Source of the DNA: Jeotgalibaca porci
GTDB taxonomy: Bacteria > Bacillota > Bacilli > Lactobacillales > Aerococcaceae
Direction: 5' to 3'
DNA length: 64,000 bases
NCBI RefSeq assembly: GCF_011299095.1
Contig: NZ_CP049889.1
Span: forward strand, 408,501 to 472,500
Positions 57,225 through 64,000 of the stretch are shown here, piece after piece. The notes below the pieces were generated by a model, which saw only the letters and a program-made list of their open reading frames with translations, made no database searches and was not told the origin of the DNA. The position numbers and the translations under genes are program-made. Numbering within the stretch: the first letter of the stretch is position 1; each line of letters opens with the position of its first letter.

Positions 57225-57955
57225 AAATAAATCACCTCAAAATCACCAAAGAATGAGCTTGATACTATTTTAATTTTACGTGTCGCAGTTGCATAATTTT
57301 TGCTGTACAGCGTAATGGATTCATTCGTTAAATGAAAAGGCTCATTGTCGAACAGTGCCAGCCCTTGGACTGCCGAATGTTGCAGACATATTCCCACGCC
57401 CATCGGAATGATAACACGCGTTTGTCCAATACCTTTGCGAATTAAAATGACGTTATCTTCGTCGGGTAATAACGTGTTGCCTAGATCGATAATCGTGTCG
57501 CCCATCAATACTGAAATGTTAATGTCATCCCATTCGAAAATAGAACTGCCGATTGTTGTATCGCCCAACCACTTCTGTTTGCGTCGTTTACCGGATCGAT
57601 TAGTCGGCTCGACCACTTCAACGCCGTAATACTGCTTCTTCTTCCAAGGCGCATTAAATGATGTCCCTAAATTCAAAGTTTCCATGATGTTACCGCCATT
57701 GATAACAAAGAAAATCACAGCTACCGCCAACATCACCCAAATAGTAACGGTTGAGAGAACACTTAAAATAATAAAAAACCATCCCACCCAATGTCTGAGT
57801 GTGCGCTTTTCAAATGCTCCCTTACTAGCTCTAGTCATAATTAACCCAATAAGCAATAATATTAACAGTTCCCAATCTTGTACTAATTGAAAAGCAGTTA
57901 ATAAAAGAAGCAACCCTTCAATAATTAAAAATAGTTTTGTAAGTCCTTTACCCAA
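57221..57955 (-). CDS. liaF: LiaF/VraT family envelope-stress modulator
   Basis: Membrane inhibitor or modulator of LiaS. The 244 aa have about four N-terminal membrane helices (1-90) and the C-terminal DUF2154-type domain (GSSIFEWDDINISVLMGDTIIDL...VIIPMGVGI). TTG start directly after GGGGGGAAG. Clear -10 TATAAT on the minus strand at 57988-57993. First gene of liaFSR. Confidence 0.9.
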   Translation of the reverse strand: MGKGLTKLFLIIEGLLLLLTAFQLVQDWELLILLLIGLIMTRASKGAFEKRTLRHWVGWFFIILSVLSTVTIWVMLAVAVIFFVINGGNIMETLNLGTSFNAPWKKKQYYGVEVVEPTNRSGKRRKQKWLGDTTIGSSIFEWDDINISVLMGDTIIDLGNTLLPDEDNVILIRKGIGQTRVIIPMGVGICLQHSAVQGLALFDNEPFHLTNESITLYSKNYATATRKIKIVSSSFFGDFEVIYL

Positions 57956-58093
57956 TTGCTTCCCCCCCTATCTTGGTCATTTTCTCCATTATACTTGAAT
58001 TTACAAGTCCTGTACGGCTTCAAAAGGTTGATTGGCGTCTCGGTCTAAGGTCGTACTTTTTATATTAATTAAATTTTACCATAACATAGAAAA

Positions 58094-58124
58094 AGACCAA
58101 ATCACTCATCAATGGATTTGGTCT
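58094..58124 (-). terminator. Terminator after greA
   Basis: AGACCAAATC pairs with GATTTGGTCT, followed on the minus strand by TTTTC. Confidence 0.82.
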
Positions 58125-58131
58125 GCGTTTA

Positions 58132-58614
58132 TTATAAAACAGTCACGTTTACGATTTTAACTTTCATATCGCCACCTGGAGTAGCAATTGAAACTTCGTC
58201 GCCTACACGTTTGCCAAGCAATGCTTTCGCGATTGGCGAGTCATTTGAAATTTTGCCTTGTAGTGGATTTGCTTCTGCACTACCAACGATTGAATAAGAT
58301 TCTTCTTCTTCATCCGGTAATTCTACAAAGGTAACTGTTCTTCCTAAAGATACGATGTCTGCTTCCACGTTTTTGTCATCAATGATTTCTGCGAAACGAA
58401 TCATTTTTTCAAGAGAAGAAATACGTCCTTCTACAAAAGCTTGCTCATCTTTAGCAGATTCGTACTCAGAGTTTTCTGATAAATCCCCGTAACTACGCGC
58501 AATCTTAATACGTTCTACGATTTCTTTACGTTTATTAATTTTTAAATCTTCTAATTCTTCTTCTAGTTTTTGCTTACCTTCTAGAGTCATTGGATATACT
58601 TTCTCTATCATCAT
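58132..58614 (-). CDS. greA: Transcription elongation factor GreA
   Basis: Enters the RNA polymerase secondary channel and triggers cleavage of backtracked RNA. The 160 aa have an N-terminal coiled coil (about 10-75) with the acidic tip [19 protein letters not shown] and a C-terminal FKBP-like domain ([16 protein letters not shown]). AAGGAG lies 6 nt before the ATG. Downstream of udk but with its own leader of about 200 nt. Confidence 0.96.
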   Translation of the reverse strand: MMIEKVYPMTLEGKQKLEEELEDLKINKRKEIVERIKIARSYGDLSENSEYESAKDEQAFVEGRISSLEKMIRFAEIIDDKNVEADIVSLGRTVTFVELPDEEEESYSIVGSAEANPLQGKISNDSPIAKALLGKRVGDEVSIATPGGDMKVKIVNVTVL

Positions 58615-58681
58615 TTATTTCTCCTTCGTATTTAAATCTTTACCTAATAAAGTAGCGATTCTGTCCTAAAATCTAACAAAG

Positions 58682-58707
58682 CAGGCATTTGCAGTAGCAA
58701 ATACCTG
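58682..58707 (-). terminator. Hairpin after udk
   Basis: CAGGCATTTGC pairs with GCAAATACCTG (one G-T pair) around AGTA; followed on the minus strand by CTTTGTT, a weak T-run. Confidence 0.5.
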
Positions 58708-58812
58708 TTTGAGCGCGCTTCTATTAGTCATTACAATGGTAATAAAATACCATCTTATTACAAAAAATGCAATATCTAAATAATTATTTATTATAAAGAC
58801 AATCTTTCTCAG

Positions 58813-59433
58813 TTAATCTATTAATATCGATGCAATTTTTGTAGTCATTAAGTCGATAGCAACTTGGTTTTTTCCGCCTTCAGGTATGATAATATCAGCG
58901 AATTTCTTAGTTGGCTCGATAAATTGATGGTGCATCGGTTTAACAACATTGAGATACTGTTCAATGACACTATCCAATGTTCTGCCCCGTTCTTCGATAT
59001 CACGTTTAATACGACGGATAATACGAATATCATCATCTGTATCAACATATACCTTAATATCCATCAAATTACGTAGACGTTCATCTTCTAGAATCAAGAT
59101 ACCTTCGACAATAATAACGTCTTTTGGTTCACGATGAATCGTTTGAGCACTGCGCGTATGTTCAGCGTAGTCATAAACGGGTTGATCAATCTCTTTCCAA
59201 GCAATTAGGCTCTCTAAATCTTCGATAAAACGGTCGTTATCAAAGGCAAAAGGATGATCATAGTTTGTTTTCAGACGTTCTGAAAACGGTAAATGACTTT
59301 GATCTTTGTAGTAATAATCTTGTTCTAACAGTAGAATCGATAAATCAGAAAACTTCTCAAATATCGCACGACTAACACTCGTCTTCCCACTGCCCGACCC
59401 TCCAGTTACTCCAATTACAATAGGCTTTTTCAC
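58813..59433 (-). CDS. udk: Uridine kinase
   Basis: Phosphorylates uridine and cytidine in pyrimidine salvage. The 206 aa show the P-loop [44 protein letters not shown] and [15 protein letters not shown] start with GAGGAAG upstream. 17 nt after mltG. Confidence 0.95.
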   Translation of the reverse strand: MKKPIVIGVTGGSGSGKTSVSRAIFEKFSDLSILLLEQDYYYKDQSHLPFSERLKTNYDHPFAFDNDRFIEDLESLIAWKEIDQPVYDYAEHTRSAQTIHREPKDVIIVEGILILEDERLRNLMDIKVYVDTDDDIRIIRRIKRDIEERGRTLDSVIEQYLNVVKPMHHQFIEPTKKFADIIIPEGGKNQVAIDLMTTKIASILID

Positions 59434-59450
59434 GGTGTCGGCTTCCTCTC

Positions 59451-60641
59451 TTATTCTTCAGTTGGTTCTTGAATATACAAATCTTGGTATTCAAGGTGTT
59501 GCTCATATGTTTCGGAGAAATAAACTTCTCCTGTCTCTAAATCGGCTAGGAAATAAAGATAATCGCCATCAATTGGATTCAAAGTTGCTTGAATCGCTTG
59601 TTCACTCGGATTATCAAACGGACCAGGTCCAAATCCTTTATTTATATATAAGTTATAGGGCGAATCAACTTCTGTATCAGCGATTGTGACATACTCAGTA
59701 TGTTTGTCAAGAGCATACAGCAAACTGATATCAGATTGTAGTGCCATATCATCTTCCAAACGATTGAAAAATACATCCGCAATCATTTGACGGTCTTCAT
59801 AGGCAATTCCTTCTTTTTCAACAAGTGATGCCAAAGTCAAAATTTCATGAACTGTATAACCGCTCGCTTTAATCTTTTCTTGATACGTTTTAAGAACTTC
59901 ATCTGTTTTTTGAACCATCACTTCAATCATGTCTTCTGGTTCATAGGTAGACATATAATCGTAAGTTGCGGGGAAAATGTATCCTTCCAACTTATATAAG
60001 ATCTCTTCATTTTTAACAGCTTCCGTAATCGTATTCGGATATTCGGCTATCAAGGAATCAATAAACGTTTCATTATTGATTGCATCCAAAAATTCTTTTT
60101 CAGTAAAGTCTGTTTTAGCTGCAAACTCTGCCGCAATTTCTTTTACCGTTGCGCCTTCGCGAACAAGAATCTTGTAATCTTCTGAAACAGGCGTAGCTGT
60201 TCCACCTTCTTCCAGCACTTCAATGATATCGTCTAAATCCATTGCTGGCGAAACTTGATAGAATCCAGCTTTAAATTCAGGTACGCTCTTTGTTTTCATA
60301 TAGTAACTAAAAACAGTCCCGTCTTTAATAATACCTTTTTCTTCTAGAATTTCGGCAATGCCCGATGTTGATGTTCCCAAGGGAATTTCGACTTCATGCA
60401 GTTCCGACTCTTCTGGATTCAACGGTTTCAAAGCCGTATTGATATAGTTATAGCCTACCACCCCGATGATTAGGACGAGCAGTGAAACGATAAATATAAT
60501 CGAAAAAACAATTTTTCGTATCAATGAATTTTCTTTTTTACGAACTTCGAAACGGTCGTTTCTTGTTTGTCGTACTTCTTCTCTTTTGGGAGTCTCTGAC
60601 TCCGGTAAGCTCCCAGGTTGATTGGTATGTTTATCTACCAA
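59451..60641 (-). CDS. mltG: Endolytic murein transglycosylase MltG
   Basis: Cuts nascent glycan strands and so sets their length. The 396 aa have a charged cytoplasmic N-terminus (about 1-40), one transmembrane helix ([20 protein letters not shown]), a LysM-like region and the YceG domain with the catalytic Glu in LASLVEKEG and [20 protein letters not shown] start 7 nt after AGGAGG. The acidic tail ends IQEPTEE. It probably has its own promoter (TATAAT on the minus strand, 60696-60701). Confidence 0.94.
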   Translation of the reverse strand: MVDKHTNQPGSLPESETPKREEVRQTRNDRFEVRKKENSLIRKIVFSIIFIVSLLVLIIGVVGYNYINTALKPLNPEESELHEVEIPLGTSTSGIAEILEEKGIIKDGTVFSYYMKTKSVPEFKAGFYQVSPAMDLDDIIEVLEEGGTATPVSEDYKILVREGATVKEIAAEFAAKTDFTEKEFLDAINNETFIDSLIAEYPNTITEAVKNEEILYKLEGYIFPATYDYMSTYEPEDMIEVMVQKTDEVLKTYQEKIKASGYTVHEILTLASLVEKEGIAYEDRQMIADVFFNRLEDDMALQSDISLLYALDKHTEYVTIADTEVDSPYNLYINKGFGPGPFDNPSEQAIQATLNPIDGDYLYFLADLETGEVYFSETYEQHLEYQDLYIQEPTEE

Positions 60642-60752
60642 AATCTAACCTCCTCATTTAACATCATTTTGTCGTCATGTCTTATAACTCAAATCATTAT
60701 ACATGATAACATAAAAAAAATGAACTTTTTATCGGATTTGTCAACAAGATTA

Positions 60753-60780
60753 AAGAGGCTGGAGTATTCTCCAGCCTCTT
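60753..60780 (-). terminator. Terminator after the DUF1292 gene
   Basis: AAGAGGCTGGAG pairs with CTCCAGCCTCTT around a 4-base loop. The T-run is short (CTTTAAT). Confidence 0.68.
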
Positions 60781-60797
60781 CAAATAGAAAGCTCTTT

Positions 60798-61124
60798 TTA
60801 TTCTTCTTCGTCTTCGATAAACGTATTTAGAACTTCTTCAATCATATCCCACTCTTCTTCAGTTTCGATTGGTTCTAAATCGCCTTCTGTTCCGTCTTCG
60901 TTTTCAATGTAAGAGAATGCTTGTAGTTCAATCTCATCCTCTTCAGGAATTCCTGCAGGATAAACAAGAACGTATGATTTGCCAAAATCTTCTGAATCGA
61001 AAGTAAATAAAATTTCGTAAAGTTCTTCGTTCCCATGCTCATCAACGATAGTAATATGTTCGTGGTCATGGTGATCGTGGTCGTGATTATGGTCGTGATT
61101 ATGGTCGTGATTATGTTCTGTCAT
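60798..61124 (-). CDS. DUF1292 family protein with His-rich N-terminus
   Basis: A 108-aa acidic cytoplasmic protein of the YrzB/DUF1292 family: [32 protein letters not shown] is the family core. The first 23 residues contain 11 histidines in an (N/D)HDH repeat, encoded by three copies of a 12-base unit near 61080-61115. The family position after ruvX is conserved. Function is unknown; metal binding by the tail is plausible. Confidence 0.9.
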   Translation of the reverse strand: MTEHNHDHNHDHNHDHDHHDHEHITIVDEHGNEELYEILFTFDSEDFGKSYVLVYPAGIPEEDEIELQAFSYIENEDGTEGDLEPIETEEEWDMIEEVLNTFIEDEEE

Positions 61125-61141
61125 GTTAACACCTCTTATTA

Positions 61142-61558
61142 TTAATGTGAATCTAAATAGTTTTGCAACAATATAACAGCTGCGACTTTATCAATCACTT
61201 TTTTGCGTTTCTTTCGTGAAACGTTCCCTTCATTGATTAACATCTTCTCAGCCTGAACGGTCGTTAGCCGCTCATCTACGTAGTCTACTGGCAGTCCTGT
61301 TTCCAGTTCTACCATTCTACCATAAGCCATTGATGCTTCTGCTCGTGGGCCGATGGTATTATTCATATTTTTAGGAAAGCCAATAATGACTTTTGAAACT
61401 TCGTATTCAGCTATTAACTCTTTTAATCGTGTCACACCAAATTCTCCGGCAGCTTCATCGATGGAGATAATTTCTACACCTTGCGCAGTCCAGCCCATTA
61501 AATCACTGACTGCTACACCAACCGTTTTTGATCCGACATCAAGTCCCATCAATCTCAT
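61142..61558 (-). CDS. ruvX: Pre-16S rRNA nuclease YqgF (RuvX)
   Basis: RNase H-fold nuclease that matures the 16S rRNA 5' end; also called a putative Holliday junction resolvase. The 138 aa show [48 protein letters not shown] and the C-terminal [14 protein letters not shown]. Its start overlaps the ireB stop. Confidence 0.95.
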   Translation of the reverse strand: MRLMGLDVGSKTVGVAVSDLMGWTAQGVEIISIDEAAGEFGVTRLKELIAEYEVSKVIIGFPKNMNNTIGPRAEASMAYGRMVELETGLPVDYVDERLTTVQAEKMLINEGNVSRKKRKKVIDKVAAVILLQNYLDSH

Positions 61559-61824
61559 TAATGGCCACTCTCATCAATCGAAAGATAATTCTTTAATAGC
61601 TCTTCCATTATTTCATCTCTTTCGAAACGACGAATCAAGTTCCGAGCATCATTATGACGCGGAATATATGCAGGGTCGCCCGATAATAAAAAGCCAACTA
61701 TTTGGTTGTTTGGGTTATAGCCTTTTTCTTCTAGCGCCTGATATACAATCGTCAAGGTATCTTTAACATTATTCTTGTCACGATCGCCGAGGTTGAATAG
61801 CATTGTTTCATCTTTTGAATTCAT
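61558..61824 (-). CDS. ireB: IreB family regulatory phosphoprotein (DUF965)
   Basis: Small protein of the IreK kinase pathway, which governs cephalosporin resistance in enterococci. The 88 aa have the DUF965 core [19 protein letters not shown] and [22 protein letters not shown] 61824 follows a GGGGTG site; an extension to 61887 lacks support. The known phosphorylated threonine region near the N-terminus (DETMLF, also VKDTLT) is present. Confidence 0.93.
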   Translation of the reverse strand: MNSKDETMLFNLGDRDKNNVKDTLTIVYQALEEKGYNPNNQIVGFLLSGDPAYIPRHNDARNLIRRFERDEIMEELLKNYLSIDESGH

Positions 61825-61911
61825 ACAGACACCCCAATTTCTATGATATCTATATTTTACAGAACTTACGCCAAAACTACAACCCAATGCGCCAAACTTA
61901 TGAAAACATTA

Positions 61912-64000
61912 TCATTCAGCCAGCCATGTTCCAACGCGTTCAATCGCTTGCGGAATCCCTGCTGGATTTTTTCCGCCGGCTTGTGCCATATCCGGACGGC
62001 CGCCACCGCCGCCGCCAACAAGTGGTGCGATTTCCTTAATCAAATCGCCTGCTTTTACTGTGCCGATTTTATCTTTCGCAACAGCTGCCAACAAGCTAAC
62101 TTTGCCGTCCAAATCAGATGCAGCAACAAAAACATCACTCACTGCTTTTTGACGCCATTGGTCTGCTAATTCACGTAAATCATTCATACCTTGATTCTTT
62201 GTTTGGTATGTAATGTACGTAATTCCATTCGCTTCTTTGATATCAGCAAAAATATCTTGTGATTCCATCGCCAACAGTTTCGCACGAAGTGAATCCTTTT
62301 CTGATTCAGAATCTTTCAATTCTTGTCTCAAGGCTTCGATTTTACCTGTTACTTCTTTCGTTTGTTGCGCTTTTACGAGACGTGCGGCTGCTAATAACTC
62401 TTCTTCTTTTTCACGGAAGTATTCGTAGGCTGCTTGGCCAGTAATCGCTTCGATACGGCGAACGCCTGCACCGATACCAGACTCAGAAAGAATCTTAAAT
62501 ACGCCAATTTCCTGACTGTTTTGTACGTGGATACCACCACACAACTCGACAGAATAACCTGCAACATCAACGACACGTACTTCGCTGCCGTATTTCTCAC
62601 CAAAGAGTGCCATTGCACCCATTTCTTTAGCTTTATCAATTGTCGTTTCAACTGTTACAACAGGTAATGCATCCCAAATCTTTTGATTCACGATGCGTTC
62701 CATCTCGCTTAATTCTTCCTGTGTTGCTTGTCCGAAGTGCGTAAAGTCAAAACGCAAATGATTTGGTGCAACAAGGGATCCAGCTTGATTTGCGTGTGTT
62801 CCTAAGACATCTTTAAGTGCTTGATGCAACAAGTGAGTAGCAGTATGGTTTTTTGTAATACCACGACGACGGTTTTCATCTACTTGTAGGAAATATGTTT
62901 GGTTGCTGTTTAAGTCCATATTCATTTCAGCAGTGTGTAAATGTTGACCATTTGGTGCACGTTTCACATCCACAATCGTTGCAACAATCTCGCCATTTTC
63001 AGCTTTAATAACTCCCATATCAGCAGCCTGTCCACCCATTTCAGCATAGAAAGGTGTTGTTTTGAAAATCAATTGTGCTGTGTTTCCTGCTGATGCAGAC
63101 TCTTTAATTTCATCATTTTCGATGACAACAAGTAATTCAGATGAAAGACTTGTCTTATCGTAGCCATCAAATGTACTTTCAACGGTAATATCGCCTAAGA
63201 CAGCGGATTGAACCGAGAAAGAGTCTTCCACTTGACGAGCTGCACGTGCACGATTCCGTTGGCTTTGCATTTCTTCATTAAAGCCATCTTTATCAACAGT
63301 AAAGCCTTTTTCTTCAGCATATTCTTCTGTTAATTCCAACGGGAAGCCAAATGTATCGTACAGTTTAAAAGCATCCGTTCCTGAAATGACAGTCGTTTTT
63401 GTTTCAGTCATCGTGTTGAAAACCTCATGTAGGATGTCCAAGCCTCCGTGAATGGTTTCTTGGAAACGTTGCTCTTCATTTGTAATAACTTTGATAATGA
63501 AATCACAGTCAGTCTCAACTTCCGGATAGTAACCTTTCATAATCTCAGCTACAACCGGTACCAGTTCAAACAAGAATAAACGGTTGATTCCTAATTTTTG
63601 ACCGTGCATAACAGAACGACGAATCAAACGACGTAAGATGTAACCGCGGCCTTCATTAGATGGCAACGCGCGATCACCAATCGCAAAGCTGACAGCACGC
63701 ACATGGTCGGCAATTACTTTGAATGAAATATCTGTTTTTGGATTATCACCGTATTTAACGCTGCCAGATAATGCTTCAATTTTACGGATAATTGGCATGA
63801 ATAAGTCCGTTTCGAAGTTCGTTGGTGTGTTTTGAATCACTGAAGTTACACGTTCAAGACCCATTCCTGTATCAACGTTTTTATGTGGCAACGGCTCATA
63901 GCTGCCATCTGGCATATGGTTAAATTCTGAGAATACCAAGTTCCAAATTTCCAAATACCGTTCATTTTCTCCACCTGGATACATTTCAGGATCACCATCC
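61912..64000 (-). CDS. alaS: Alanyl-tRNA synthetase, N-terminus outside window
   Basis: Charges tRNA-Ala. About 695 C-terminal residues are visible; the first 180 or so, with the ATP-binding start of the catalytic domain, lie beyond the edge. Seen are NLVFSEFNHMPDGS, GMGLERV, the editing-domain zinc site HTATHLLHQAL and CGGIHVQN, and the C-Ala domain with VGGGGGGRPDMAQAGG. Begins the alaS-ireB-ruvX-DUF1292 run. Confidence 0.97.
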   Translation of the reverse strand, partial: DGDPEMYPGGENERYLEIWNLVFSEFNHMPDGSYEPLPHKNVDTGMGLERVTSVIQNTPTNFETDLFMPIIRKIEALSGSVKYGDNPKTDISFKVIADHVRAVSFAIGDRALPSNEGRGYILRRLIRRSVMHGQKLGINRLFLFELVPVVAEIMKGYYPEVETDCDFIIKVITNEEQRFQETIHGGLDILHEVFNTMTETKTTVISGTDAFKLYDTFGFPLELTEEYAEEKGFTVDKDGFNEEMQSQRNRARAARQVEDSFSVQSAVLGDITVESTFDGYDKTSLSSELLVVIENDEIKESASAGNTAQLIFKTTPFYAEMGGQAADMGVIKAENGEIVATIVDVKRAPNGQHLHTAEMNMDLNSNQTYFLQVDENRRRGITKNHTATHLLHQALKDVLGTHANQAGSLVAPNHLRFDFTHFGQATQEELSEMERIVNQKIWDALPVVTVETTIDKAKEMGAMALFGEKYGSEVRVVDVAGYSVELCGGIHVQNSQEIGVFKILSESGIGAGVRRIEAITGQAAYEYFREKEEELLAAARLVKAQQTKEVTGKIEALRQELKDSESEKDSLRAKLLAMESQDIFADIKEANGITYITYQTKNQGMNDLRELADQWRQKAVSDVFVAASDLDGKVSLLAAVAKDKIGTVKAGDLIKEIAPLVGGGGGGRPDMAQAGGKNPAGIPQAIERVGTWLAE

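Overview
The window is core chromosome of a low-GC Gram-positive bacterium of the order Lactobacillales, most like the Carnobacteriaceae/Enterococcaceae. The evidence is an E. hirae-type ntpFIKECGABD V-ATPase operon, paired RNase J genes with RpoY, LiaFSR/VraTSR, the alaS-ireB-ruvX-DUF1292 string, and blocks of Bacillus-type synteny (gmk-rpoZ-priA; comEA-comEB-comEC-holA-rpsT; ylaN-ftsW-ylbC-ylbF-ylbG-rsmD-coaD; pdhABCD-yktA-suhB-typA). The genus cannot be fixed from the sequence alone. Most genes lie on the minus strand. No rRNA, tRNA, CRISPR array, prophage or intact insertion sequence is visible.

Layout: 1-2.5 kb, priA (cut by the window edge and frameshifted near its start), rpoZ and gmk. 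2.8-11.4 kb, a nine-gene V-type ATPase whose K subunit keeps the sodium ligands. 11.5-14.1 kb, an orphan YolD-like gene under two LexA-like boxes, cardiolipin synthase and a ThiT-like transporter subunit. 14.1-17.1 kb, RNase J2 with a leader small ORF, and asd. 17.2-20.7 kb, a sodium-pumping oxaloacetate decarboxylase operon with an unusual small-subunit set and a CcpA-type operator. 20.8-26.1 kb, pnp, rpsO, uvrB and rpsT. 26.1-27.0 kb, a 0.9 kb gene-poor stretch with a large GC-rich palindrome, a 35-codon ORF behind a perfect Shine-Dalgarno, and tandem terminator-like repeats. 27.0-37.5 kb, holA, competence genes comEC/EB/EA, an RclA-like flavoprotein, coaD, rsmD, ylbG, ylbF, a CAP-domain protein, ftsW and ylaN. 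37.8-46.4 kb, a truncated HAD gene, typA, suhB, yktA and the pyruvate dehydrogenase operon. 47-55.4 kb, gdhA, def, a heterodimeric ABC exporter, rpoY-rnjA and an IscA-fold protein. 55.5-58 kb, liaFSR. 58.1-64 kb, greA, udk, mltG, a His-rich DUF1292 protein, ruvX, ireB and alaS (cut by the window edge).

Working together: the V-ATPase and the decarboxylase point to sodium-coupled energetics. The pyruvate dehydrogenase and decarboxylase operons both carry cre-like sites and so probably answer to CcpA. uvrB and the YolD-like gene both carry LexA-like boxes and probably belong to the SOS regulon. RNase J1/J2 and PNPase are the RNA-decay enzymes. The least explained DNA is 26.1-27.0 kb, with smaller puzzles at 1.5, 2.7, 15.8, 18.7, 20.5 and 37.8 kb. 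No complete new defence or mobile system was recognised.
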